This document shows positions 6,430 to 13,641 of a DNA stretch of 19,662 nucleotides, one piece after another. Source of the DNA: an uncultured Collinsella sp. (GTDB taxonomy: Bacteria; Actinomycetota; Coriobacteriia; Coriobacteriales; Coriobacteriaceae); contig USEF01000010.1 of NCBI GenBank assembly GCA_900553475.1, positions 1 to 19,662 on the forward strand, read 5' to 3'. The position numbers and the translations under genes are program-made. Under the pieces are notes generated by a model. The model had not been told where the DNA came from, searched no databases, and worked only from the letters and a program-made list of their open reading frames with translations. The first letter of the stretch is position 1. Every line of letters begins with the position of its first letter.

Positions 6430-8577
6430 TTACTTCCCCTGCACCATGGTGAGTGAGATCTTCTTGCGGTCGCGGTCGACTTTCTCTACCCACACCTTGA
6501 CCGTGTCGCCGACGCGCACCACGTCGCTCGGGTGTTTGACGAAGCGGTTGGCGAGCTTGGAGATGTGCACGAGGCCGTCCTGGTGCACACCCACGTCGAC
6601 GAAGGCGCCAAAGTCGACGACGTTGCGCACCGTGCCCTTGAGTTCCATGCCGGGCTCCAGGTCGTCGATGGAAAGTGCCGAGCGGCTAAAGACCACCTCG
6701 GGCGCGTCGTCGCGCGGGTCGCGACCGGGCTTCTTGAGCTCGTTGACGATGTCGATGAGCGTGAGGGTGCCGCAGTCCAGGTCGCTTGCCAGCGCCGAGA
6801 TGCTGCCCAGACGGCGCTCAATGTCGGGCACGCCGCCACGGCTGAGCTCGCTGGCTTTAACGCCTGCGCGCTCCAGGACGGACGTGGCCACCTCGTAGCT
6901 TTCGGGGTGGACGCTCGTCGCGTCGAGCGGGTTCTTGCCACCGCTGATGCGCAGGAAGCCCGCGGCGTTGAGATATGCCTTGGGCCCCAGTTTGGGGACC
7001 TTCTTAAGCTGGCGGCGATCGGTAAAGGCGCCGTTTTCCTCGCGGTAGGCCACGATGTTCTTGGCTACGCTCGGCGTAATGCCCGAAACGTATCCCAGCA
7101 GGCTCGCACTCGCGGTGTTCACGTCGACGCCCACGCGGTTGACGACGTCCTCCACCACGTGGCCCAGGGTGTGCGAGAGCTCAGCCTGGTCAAGGTCGTG
7201 CTGGTACTGGCCCACGCCGATGGACTGGGGCGGAATCTTGACGAGCTCTGCCAGCGGGTCCTGCAGGCGGCGGCCCAGGCTCATGGCGCCGCGCACGGTG
7301 ACGTCCAGGTCGGGATACTCCTGGCTCGCGAGCTCGGAAGCGGAGTACACCGACGCGCCGGCCTCGTTGACGATGGTGTAGCGAAGGCTGGGCGCCTGCT
7401 CGGCAATGAACTCCGAGACGACTTCCTCGGTCTCGCGGCTGGCGGTGCCGTTGCCGATGACGATGGTGTTGACGCCGTCCTTCTTGACGAGGCGGGCGAG
7501 CTCGCGCTTGGTGCCGGCGACGTCGTGGCGCGGCTTGGTGGGGTAGACCACGCCGTGGTCGAGCAGCTTGCCGGTCTCGTCCATGACGGCGACCTTGCAG
7601 CCCGTGCGGTAGCCCGGGTCGAGCGCGAGCACGCGGGCGCCGCGCACGGGGCGTGCCGAGAGCAAGCCTTCGAGATTCTTGGCAAAGACGTTGATGGCCT
7701 CGGTCTGGGCGCGAACGGTGAGTTTGGCGCGGGCCTCGCGCTCCAGCGAGGGGGCCATGAGGCGCTTGTAGCCGTCGGCGATAGCGGCGTCAAAGACAGG
7801 AGCGAAGACGCCCTGGCGTCGGGGCCAACGGCTGCCGAGGCGCGCCGTGGCGGCGGCGCCGTCGACGTTCACGTGCACGCGGAGTTTGCCCTCGCGCTCA
7901 CCGCGGTCGATAGCCAGCACGCGGTGGTTGGGTATACGGCGCAGCGGCTCGTCAAAGTTGTAGTAGGGCTCGTAGGGGGTCTTCTCGGCGGGGTCGGTGG
8001 CCTCGACGACGATGTCGGCGGTGTTTTGCGTAAAGGCACGCAGGTCGGCGACGTTCTCAGGGTCTTCGGCCACCGTCTCGGCCACGATGTCGGCGGCGCC
8101 GGCGAGCGCCTTCTCGGGCGTGTCGAAGCCGGCCTCCTCGTTGACGTATGCCGCGGCGGCGTCGAGTGCGCTGCCCTTGGCCGAGGCCTGCATGATGATC
8201 ATGTTGGCGAGCGGCTCCAGGCCGGCCTCGCGGGCCTTTTGCGCGCGGGTCATGCGCTTTTTGCGGTAGGGCTTGTAGAGGTCCTCGACACGCTGGAGCT
8301 GCGTGGCCTCGCGAATTTGCTGTTCGAGTTCGGGCGTGAGCTTGCCCTGGGCGTCGATGAGCAGAATGACGTCCTCTTTGCGCTGCTCAAGATTGCGCAG
8401 GTAGGACAGGCGCTCGTCGAGGGCGCGCAGGGCGACGTCGTCCATGCCGCCCGTGGCTTCCTTGCGGTAGCGCGAAATAAAGGGGATGGTGTTGCCCTCG
8501 TCGATGAGCTTGACGGCCGCCTCGATGTTGGCGGCCTTAAGGTTGAGCTCGCGGGCGAGCTGGGCGATAAGATCCAT
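6430..8577 (-). CDS. tex: Tex-family S1 RNA-binding transcription accessory protein
   Basis: A 715-residue cytoplasmic nucleic-acid-binding protein, the usual length for Tex, a conserved factor linked to transcription and RNA metabolism. Order: helical N-terminal domain with IPFISRYRKEATGG (about 33-46), YqgF/RNase H-like domain opening with VLALDPGYRTGCKVAV (about 314-329), paired helix-hairpin-helix region (NTASASLLGYVSGI and FTDRRQLKKVPKLG, about 482-545), and a C-terminal S1 domain (DFGAFVDVGVHQDGLVHIS, about 640-715). The frame stays open 29 codons upstream, but the start at 8577 is preferred: AAGGAG lies 5 bases before it and MDLIAQLARELNL is the normal family start. Monocistronic and convergent with the aldolase. 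Confidence 0.95.
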   Translation of the reverse strand: MDLIAQLARELNLKAANIEAAVKLIDEGNTIPFISRYRKEATGGMDDVALRALDERLSYLRNLEQRKEDVILLIDAQGKLTPELEQQIREATQLQRVEDLYKPYRKKRMTRAQKAREAGLEPLANMIIMQASAKGSALDAAAAYVNEEAGFDTPEKALAGAADIVAETVAEDPENVADLRAFTQNTADIVVEATDPAEKTPYEPYYNFDEPLRRIPNHRVLAIDRGEREGKLRVHVNVDGAAATARLGSRWPRRQGVFAPVFDAAIADGYKRLMAPSLEREARAKLTVRAQTEAINVFAKNLEGLLSARPVRGARVLALDPGYRTGCKVAVMDETGKLLDHGVVYPTKPRHDVAGTKRELARLVKKDGVNTIVIGNGTASRETEEVVSEFIAEQAPSLRYTIVNEAGASVYSASELASQEYPDLDVTVRGAMSLGRRLQDPLAELVKIPPQSIGVGQYQHDLDQAELSHTLGHVVEDVVNRVGVDVNTASASLLGYVSGITPSVAKNIVAYREENGAFTDRRQLKKVPKLGPKAYLNAAGFLRISGGKNPLDATSVHPESYEVATSVLERAGVKASELSRGGVPDIERRLGSISALASDLDCGTLTLIDIVNELKKPGRDPRDDAPEVVFSRSALSIDDLEPGMELKGTVRNVVDFGAFVDVGVHQDGLVHISKLANRFVKHPSDVVRVGDTVKVWVEKVDRDRKKISLTMVQGK

Positions 8578-8660
8578 GGGACTCCTTGCGTTTAAGGTGC
8601 GTTTGCAGCACAGGGCTACCAAGGATACCACCCGTCCCAAAAGACTGTTTTGGGGCCGCG

Positions 8661-8818
8661 CCATGAAAACGGCCTATCTACTACGTTTGAACCGTATTGG
8701 TCGACCATCCCCCGGTTTTCCGAAAATATGCAACCCGTCTACCTGCGGTTTTTATTTCGAGAAATTTGGCATGGTTGAGGGCGATCGGCTAAACGTAGTA
8801 GATAGGCGCGTTTCGTGG
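8661..8818. repeat. 158-bp element with 28-bp imperfect terminal inverted repeats
   Basis: Ends at 8661-8688 and 8791-8818 match as inverted repeats at 24 of 28 positions, including 16 perfect bases (CCTATCTACTACGTTT at 8673-8688 against 8791-8806). Inside are a perfect palindrome TGGTCGACCA (8698-8707) and ATTTCGAGAAAT (8754-8765). It has no open frame. It sits in the 412-base gap between tex and the Gfo/Idh gene. The rest of that gap holds a small hairpin (CCCAAAA 8636-8642 with TTTTGGG 8648-8654), the probable tex promoter area, and the terminator at 8887-8916. A MITE-like or structured-RNA origin is possible. Confidence 0.55.
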
Positions 8819-8881
8819 CGAACGAATCAAGCCGAGGTGCAAAATAGCCCCCCGCTCCAGAAAAATCGTCGGCAAGGTAGC

Positions 8882-8916
8882 AAAATGCCCCGCGGGCAGG
8901 AGGCTGCTCGCGGGGC
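8882..8916 (-). terminator. Probable terminator of the SDR-MFS-Gfo/Idh operon
   Basis: GCCCCGCG (8887-8894) pairs with CGCGGGGC (8909-8916). Read on the minus strand, the hairpin is followed by ATTTTG, a short T-run. It lies about 75 bases past the stop of the Gfo/Idh gene, the last gene of the minus-strand operon. Confidence 0.6.
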
Positions 8917-8989
8917 AAAGAAGAGGGGCTTGTTGGTGACGGACCGAAGGGTTCGGCATGGGGTTTCTGCCGCGGTCGCTCTTAAGGCA

Positions 8990-10030
8990 TTACAGCTCGA
9001 CGAGCTGGCCGGTCTCGGCGGCCTCCTTGATGGCGTTGAGAAGCGTGAGCGTCTTGACGTTGTCGGCGGGGGTTACGACGGGCTCGACCTCGCGGCGGAC
9101 AACCTTCACAAAGTGCTTGAGCTGCATCTTGTGTGGCAGTGCCGGGTCGACAGCCGGAATCTCCATCTGCAGCGGCTTGTGCCAGTTGGAGGCGCCGTCG
9201 TAGGAGAACTGGTGCAGGCGGGGCAGCGACAGGGCGCCCTTGGTGCCGCCGATAAAGTAGGCGTCGGCGTCGAAGGGGCGGTACTGCGGATCCTCGCGAG
9301 CGGTTGCCTCCCAGTTCCAGGGGCTGGCGGTGGCGTCGGAGATGGTCATGCTTGCGAGCGCGCCATCGGCAAAACGGACGTTGACCACGGCGGAGTCCTC
9401 GGTCTCAAAACCGCGGGCGGCGCTGGACTGCATACCCTGGACGGCAACAGGCTCGCCCAGCAGATAGCGGAGCAGGTCGACGTCGTGAACCAGGTTGACC
9501 AGGATCGGGCCGGCACCCTTCTTGCGGCGCCACTCGACATCGAAATACTCGTCATTCTTATAGATCATGTAGTGGAAGCTCGACACGGTGAGCTTGCCCA
9601 GCTCGCCGGACTCGATGATCTCCTTGGCCTTGTTGACGAAGGGGTTGTGGCGACGGTGCTGACCTACGAGCACGGGCACGCCGGCGGTCTCGGCCTCGGC
9701 GGCGAAGGCCTGGGCATCCTCGAGATCGTTGGAGATCGGCTTTTCGATCAACGGCACGATATTGCGCTTCACAGCCTCGCGGGCAACGCCCAGGTGCAAG
9801 TCGTTGGGGGTGGCGATAATGACGGCCTCGGGTTTGACCTCGTCCATCATCTGGGCGGGATCGGTGTAAAACGGCACGCCGGCGGCCTCGGCCGTGGCGC
9901 GAGCGCCCTCAAAGGCGTCGGCGATGGCGACGAGTTCGGCCTCGGGTTCCTCGGTGACAAAGCGGATGTGGTTGCGGCCCATGGCGCCGGCGCCGATAAC
10001 GGCAATGCGGACGGGGTTGAGCTCAGACAT
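8990..10030 (-). CDS. Gfo/Idh/MocA family NAD(P)-dependent oxidoreductase
   Basis: A 346-residue cytoplasmic dehydrogenase of the family that oxidises or reduces sugars, inositols and related polyols. The N-terminal Rossmann domain has GAGAMG (13-18) and EKP (96-98, the conserved Lys). The C-terminal half has GQHRRHNP (123-130) and the VNLVHDVDLLRYLLG stretch (178-192), where H182 and D185 are the likely catalytic-region residues. The start at 10030 follows AAGGAG. It is last in a minus-strand operon after an SDR and an OFA-type transporter, which points to uptake and stepwise oxidation of one small molecule. The substrate cannot be named from sequence. Confidence 0.88.
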   Translation of the reverse strand: MSELNPVRIAVIGAGAMGRNHIRFVTEEPEAELVAIADAFEGARATAEAAGVPFYTDPAQMMDEVKPEAVIIATPNDLHLGVAREAVKRNIVPLIEKPISNDLEDAQAFAAEAETAGVPVLVGQHRRHNPFVNKAKEIIESGELGKLTVSSFHYMIYKNDEYFDVEWRRKKGAGPILVNLVHDVDLLRYLLGEPVAVQGMQSSAARGFETEDSAVVNVRFADGALASMTISDATASPWNWEATAREDPQYRPFDADAYFIGGTKGALSLPRLHQFSYDGASNWHKPLQMEIPAVDPALPHKMQLKHFVKVVRREVEPVVTPADNVKTLTLLNAIKEAAETGQLVEL

Positions 10031-10059
10031 TTCGACTCCTTAATACTGGTGACCGGTGG

Positions 10060-10092
10060 GATGCGACAAAGGGGCTGTCCCTTTGTCGCATC
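10060..10092. repeat. Perfect 14-bp intercistronic hairpin
   Basis: GATGCGACAAAGGG (10060-10073) is the exact reverse complement of 10079-10092, with a 5-base loop. It begins 7 bases after the transporter stop and ends before the ribosome site of the Gfo/Idh gene. No T-run follows on the minus strand, so it is more likely a REP-like stabiliser or processing site that sets the ratio of the two proteins than a full terminator. Confidence 0.6.
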
Positions 10093-10099
10093 GGTAAAA

Positions 10100-11356
10100 C
10101 TAGGCGGACTTCTTCTTGCTGTCGGAGACCATCATGTAGACGGTGAGCACGACGGCGATGGCGGCGATCACAATGGCGCCGTAGAAGGACTGCTGGTAGG
10201 CGGCGCTGCCGGCCTCGGCGTGATACAGCACGGCGGTGATGGGCTGGCTGATCCAGGTGGAAGCGGCATAACCCAAAAACATGATGCCGTAGTTGACGCC
10301 GATGTTGCTGGTGCCAAAGGCGCCACCGGTGAGCGGCGGGTAGATGACGAGCAGGGCGCCAAAGCTAAAGCCGAGCAGGGCGAGCGCCACAAAGAACATG
10401 CTCTGCGTAAAGCTCATCGACATGATGACGAGTGCGACGATGGTGACGACAAGGCTGATGAGCAGCGACTTATAGGCGCCGAGCTTGTCGATGATCTGGC
10501 CAAAGGACAGACGGCCGACCAGGTTGGCGCAGGTGTTGACGGAGACGACCACGCCGCCGAGGGCGACGGCCGCGGCGCTCGTGGGGTCGGCGAAGAGCTG
10601 GACGGCGGCGATGGAGGCAACCTTGCCCACGAGCAGGGTGCCCGCGGTGGCGGCAAAGGCGAAGGTGACGATGAGGACCCAGAAGCGCGGGGTCTTGACC
10701 ATCTCGCCCGGGGTGAGGTCGCCGAAGGTGCCGGCATGTGCGCCACCCTTGGGGGCCTCGAAGCCCTCGGGCAGCCAGCCGGCCTCGGGGGCCTTCAGGA
10801 ACAGGGCGGAGGCGGCGATTGTCACAAAGAAAATGACGCCGAGCGCCTTAAGGGCGCCAAAGATGCCCAGGCTCGGGATGAGCAGCGAGGCGAGCACCGG
10901 GGACAGCACGGCGGGGCCGGCGGTCGAAGCGGCCAGGGTGATGCCGGAGGCGAGACCCTTCTTGTCGATGAACCACTTTTGACCGGTGGTGAGCGCGGGG
11001 TTGTAGCCCAGGCCGTTGCCGATGGCGGCGACGAGCGAGAACCACAGGTAGAACTGCCACGGCTCGGTGACGGTGCCGGACATGAACCAGCCCATGCCGT
11101 AGCACACGGCGGCGGCGATAACGACGTTGCGCGGGCCGATCTTATCGGAGATGCGGCCGGCGAAGATGCCCGTCACGGCCATGATGGTCTGGAAGACGGG
11201 AAAAGCCCAGGTAAGGTCGCTCGACCACTCGGGGTAGACGGCGAGCAGATTCTTGCTCACGACGGAATACAGCGCGATGGAGCTGATAAAGAACATGGTG
11301 ACGCACGCGGCGGAAAGCACGACGGCGCGACCCTTGTTGGAGTTGCTGGAAGCCAT
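10100..11356 (-). CDS. MFS transporter, oxalate/formate antiporter (OFA)-like
   Basis: A 418-residue membrane protein with about 12 hydrophobic segments. The MFS loop motif between segments 2 and 3 is GRISDKIGPRNVV (about 66-78). IGNGLGYNPALTTGQKWFIDKKGLASGI around segments 4-5 is the typical OFA-subfamily pattern; these carriers move small organic anions. The second half contains GRLSFGQIIDKLGAYK, the matching loop of the second six-helix bundle. The tail is short and basic (SDSKKKSA). AAAGAG precedes the start at 11356. Placement between SDR and Gfo/Idh dehydrogenases suggests it imports, or exchanges, their substrate or product. The substrate is unknown. Confidence 0.85.
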   Translation of the reverse strand: MASSNSNKGRAVVLSAACVTMFFISSIALYSVVSKNLLAVYPEWSSDLTWAFPVFQTIMAVTGIFAGRISDKIGPRNVVIAAAVCYGMGWFMSGTVTEPWQFYLWFSLVAAIGNGLGYNPALTTGQKWFIDKKGLASGITLAASTAGPAVLSPVLASLLIPSLGIFGALKALGVIFFVTIAASALFLKAPEAGWLPEGFEAPKGGAHAGTFGDLTPGEMVKTPRFWVLIVTFAFAATAGTLLVGKVASIAAVQLFADPTSAAAVALGGVVVSVNTCANLVGRLSFGQIIDKLGAYKSLLISLVVTIVALVIMSMSFTQSMFFVALALLGFSFGALLVIYPPLTGGAFGTSNIGVNYGIMFLGYAASTWISQPITAVLYHAEAGSAAYQQSFYGAIVIAAIAVVLTVYMMVSDSKKKSA

Positions 11357-11379
11357 TTGACTCTTTCTAATCGATACGG

Positions 11380-11410
11380 GGGAGGAGCGGGCGTATCCGC
11401 GGGCCCTCCC
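11380..11410. repeat. Intercistronic hairpin between the SDR and MFS genes
   Basis: GGGAGG (11380-11385) pairs with CCTCCC (11405-11410), with an inner CGG/CCG step. It has no T-run on the minus strand. It stands between the SDR stop (11423) and the transporter's ribosome site, and could be a processing or attenuation point. Weaker than the hairpin at 10060-10092. Confidence 0.35.
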
Positions 11411-11422
11411 TGTCAGGTTGGT

Positions 11423-12304
11423 TTACTGGTCGGTCGGCTTGGCGACGCCGGACTCATCGGACCAGAGCTCGACACCCTTGTTCTTAAGGTAGTTGTCGGC
11501 ATAGGCGCGACGGCCGCCGGGCTTGGCGGTGAGGTCGCCCATCATATTGGAGAAGCCGCCATCGACCTTGATGGCGTCGCCGGTGGTAAAGTCCGAGCGC
11601 TTGGACGCCAGGAACATGACGGCGTTGGCGATATCGCTGACCTCGCCGATGCGACGCGTGGCGATCAGACGGCTGCGGCTCTTTTCGACCTCGGGATCGG
11701 CGTAGAAGTTGGCTGACATCGGGGTCTTAACGAAGCAAGGCTCGACGCAGTTGGAGCGCACGCCGTAGGGGCCCCACTCGGCAGCCAGCATCTTGGACAT
11801 CATGTTGACGCCCGCCTTGGTGGAGCTGTACACGCCCGAGAACGTCTCGGGGGAGTGGCTGGCGACGGTCGAGATGTGCACCAGGCGGCCCTGGCCGGCC
11901 TTGATCATCTCGCGACCAAAGCGCTGCGAGGTGATGAAGTAGCCGGTGAGGTTGACGTTGATGACCTCATTCCAGTCGGAGAGCGGCAGGTCCTCCATGG
12001 CGGCGAAGCGCAGGATACCGGCGGTGTTGACGAGGACGTCGACGCGACCGAAGTCGGCGATGGTGGCGTCGACGGCGGCCTGAACCTCGGCCTCGTCGGT
12101 GGCGTTCATCTTGTAACCCTCGGCGTGGATGCCAAACTCGGCAGCGAGGTCGGCGGCAGCAGCCTTGACCTTCTCCTCGTCCAGGTCGAGCAGGACGACG
12201 TTGGCGCCGTTGCGGGCGAACTCGCGGCAAATCTCGACGCCCATACCGCCGAGTGCGCCGGTCACGGCGCAGACATCGCCCTCGAGCTTAAGCCAGTTGC
12301 TCAT
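11423..12304 (-). CDS. Short-chain dehydrogenase/reductase (SDR)
   Basis: A 293-residue classical SDR, a cytoplasmic NAD(P)-dependent alcohol/ketone oxidoreductase. It shows the cofactor motif TGALGGMG (15-22), D40 at the end of beta-2 (favouring NAD), NTAG (93-96), and YSSTK with Y159 and K163. The usual catalytic Ser, 13 residues before Tyr, is Thr146 here (HISTVAS), a conservative swap. The C-terminus runs about 35 residues past the GDAIKVDGG strand, longer than usual, and is rich in charged and aromatic residues. AAGGGAAG precedes the start at 12304. First gene of the minus-strand operon, divergent from a LysR regulator that probably controls it. Substrate unknown. Confidence 0.88.
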   Translation of the reverse strand: MSNWLKLEGDVCAVTGALGGMGVEICREFARNGANVVLLDLDEEKVKAAAADLAAEFGIHAEGYKMNATDEAEVQAAVDATIADFGRVDVLVNTAGILRFAAMEDLPLSDWNEVINVNLTGYFITSQRFGREMIKAGQGRLVHISTVASHSPETFSGVYSSTKAGVNMMSKMLAAEWGPYGVRSNCVEPCFVKTPMSANFYADPEVEKSRSRLIATRRIGEVSDIANAVMFLASKRSDFTTGDAIKVDGGFSNMMGDLTAKPGGRRAYADNYLKNKGVELWSDESGVAKPTDQ

Positions 12305-12537
12305 AGGAACTTCCCTTCTTGTGCCTCCCTGTGGGTCGTTCCCATTAATCGACCCACGTGGTTTTCGCAGGTTATCGTATGCTTTGCATTTACGCAGGTG
12401 AATTGCATATTTGTTAGAATGGCGTTAACCGTAGGTTTACACTATGCAATGCAGTTTATGCTTAGCCGAGCGCGTGACCTGCGAAAACAACCCCCTGTGG
12501 CGCCATGTGGCCACGGGCGCGAAAACGGGAGATTGAC
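12305..12537. promoter_or_regulatory. Divergent regulatory region between the SDR operon and the LysR gene
   Basis: This A/T-rich spacer holds a perfect 12-bp inverted repeat, GTTTTCGCAGGT at 12361-12372 against 12477-12488. Inside it are TTGCAT at 12384 and 12403 (19 bases apart, about two helix turns) and ATGCAA at 12444, an inverted arrangement. LysR proteins usually bind paired T-N11-A sites in such gaps. TAGAAT at 12415-12420 is a possible -10 box without a clear -35. Which motif is the operator is inference. Confidence 0.45.
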
Positions 12538-13416
12538 GTGTACGATCGACGACTTGAGGCCATATCGGCCGCCGCGGAGCTGGGAAGCTTCTCGCGTGCG
12601 GCGGCAAAATTGCGCGTATCGACTCCGGCGCTCGTCAAGCAGGTGTCGGGTTTCGAGGCCGAGTTTGGCATCACGCTGTTCGAACGCTCGCACTCGGGCG
12701 TCAAGGTGACACCGGCGGGTGCTCTGCTGGTGGACGACGCGCGCTCGATCATGCGGCAGTCCGAGGACGCGCTGCGCCGTGCCCGACGCGCCGCGGGCGA
12801 TGGCGGTGCCGTGCGCCTGGGCGTGTCGATGATGTGCCCGGGGCGCCAAACGCTGTCGATGTGGTCGGGCATTCACGATCTGGAACCGTCGCTGCGATTT
12901 GAGATCGTGCCGGTAAGCGACCTCTACGACGAGCGCGAGACCGTCATGCGCAGCTTGGGCCGCGAGGTCGATGTGGTGCAGTCGAGTTTTTCTACCCCAC
13001 GCTGGGGTGATGCCTGCCAAAAGCTCCGCATTGTCAACGTGCCGTTTTATATCGACCTGCCGCGCACGAGCCCGCTGGCGCGCAAGAATCGCATTACGGT
13101 CACCGACTTGGAGGGGATGCGTCTGTGCGTACTGCGCCACGGCAACGACGCCATGGACAGCCTGCGCATCGACCTTTTGGCCGACGGCGGCGTGGACGTG
13201 ATCGATGTGGATAGCTTTGACTTTGCGCTCTTTAACGAGGCAGAGGAAAAGGGCGACGCGGTGCTCACCTGCGGCGCATGGTCGGGGGTGCACCCGGCCT
13301 TTGTGGGCGTGCCGTTCCTGTGCGGCCGCGAGGTGCCAGTCTTTCTGCACTACCCGCTCGAGCCCACCCTCCAAGTCCAAAAATTCGTCATCGCCATGGC
13401 CCAACTCCTCAAGTAG
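12538..13416 (+). CDS. LysR-type transcriptional regulator
   Basis: A 292-residue DNA-binding regulator. The N-terminal winged helix-turn-helix reads LEAISAAAELGSFSRAAAKL, followed by STPALVKQVSGFEAEFGITLFERS, the standard LysR pattern. The remainder is the substrate-binding-like effector domain (about 85-292). GTG 12538 is chosen because CGGGAGA (12526-12532) is 5 bases upstream and MYDRRLEAIS is a normal LysR start; the in-frame ATG 12505 has no ribosome site. It is divergent from the SDR-MFS-Gfo/Idh operon, the usual layout for a LysR activator and its target. The stop codon is the first three bases of a 56-bp repeat found again at 19461. Confidence 0.88.
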   Translation: MYDRRLEAISAAAELGSFSRAAAKLRVSTPALVKQVSGFEAEFGITLFERSHSGVKVTPAGALLVDDARSIMRQSEDALRRARRAAGDGGAVRLGVSMMCPGRQTLSMWSGIHDLEPSLRFEIVPVSDLYDERETVMRSLGREVDVVQSSFSTPRWGDACQKLRIVNVPFYIDLPRTSPLARKNRITVTDLEGMRLCVLRHGNDAMDSLRIDLLADGGVDVIDVDSFDFALFNEAEEKGDAVLTCGAWSGVHPAFVGVPFLCGREVPVFLHYPLEPTLQVQKFVIAMAQLLK

Positions 13417-13469
13417 CTCATTTAGGACGGGGCTTTTTTAGCCACTTTTGGCGTCCTACCTGCGCAATG
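13414..13469 (+). repeat. Left copy of a 56-bp direct repeat flanking the pilus cassette
   Basis: This segment matches 19461-19516 at 50 of 56 positions. Both copies begin with the TAG stop codon of the gene before them (LysR here, sortase there). It can fold: TAGGACG (13423-13429) pairs with CGTCCTA (13452-13458), with a T-run in the loop, so it may also end LysR transcription. The two copies enclose about 6 kb holding all four pilus genes. Confidence 0.75.
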
Positions 13470-13511
13470 CGGAAAATGCGAAAAATGACTGCAAATCGGT
13501 TACGCATGATT

Positions 13512-13540
13512 TTGCTTTTGCCCTGGGCTGGTTGTAGAAT
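13512..13540 (+). promoter_or_regulatory. Probable sigma-70 promoter of the pilus operon
   Basis: TTGCTT (13512-13517) and TAGAAT (13535-13540) are exactly 17 bases apart. An A-rich stretch (13474-13500) precedes them and could act as an UP element. Transcription would begin near 13547, about 95 bases before ATG 13642 and about 50 bases before the first G8 run. No other good promoter is seen before the four pilus genes, which are closely spaced or overlapping. Confidence 0.55.
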
Positions 13541-13595
13541 CAAAAAACTTAAACGAACTACTTGTGCAGCTTGCGCGAAAGCTCGGGCTGCGGCT

Positions 13596-13603
13596 GGGGG
13601 GGG
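13596..13603 (+). repeat. Homopolymer tract G8, first of two
   Basis: A run of eight G in the leader of the adhesin gene. The frame of the signal peptide (ATG 13642) is open back through this run, with GTG codons at 13564 and 13612. If translation starts at GTG 13612, the run sits 8 bases upstream and could act in ribosome binding; if it starts at 13564, the run is coding. I found no G or C runs of eight elsewhere except the partner at 13696. Confidence 0.85.
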
Positions 13604-13641
13604 ATGCGCCCGTGCGGGGTCCTTTCGGTCATATAGCGTCG

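Noticed and set aside
8578..8664. 29-residue N-terminal extension of Tex
   Set aside because: The start at 8577 has AAGGAG at ideal spacing and the standard Tex N-terminus; the extension has neither.
8486..11716. A plus-strand open frame of more than 1000 codons over tex and the Gfo/Idh-MFS genes, and a 687-codon one at 6532-8595
   Set aside because: They lie antisense to clearly recognisable genes and their translations are compositionally odd (Gly/Asp/Val/His-rich, no motifs). Such frames are a by-product of GC-rich codon use.
13278..13641. 5' extension of the adhesin frame back into the LysR gene
   Set aside because: The stretch is an out-of-frame reading of LysR and the leader, with no signal peptide or ribosome site. 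The promoter at 13512-13540 lies inside it.
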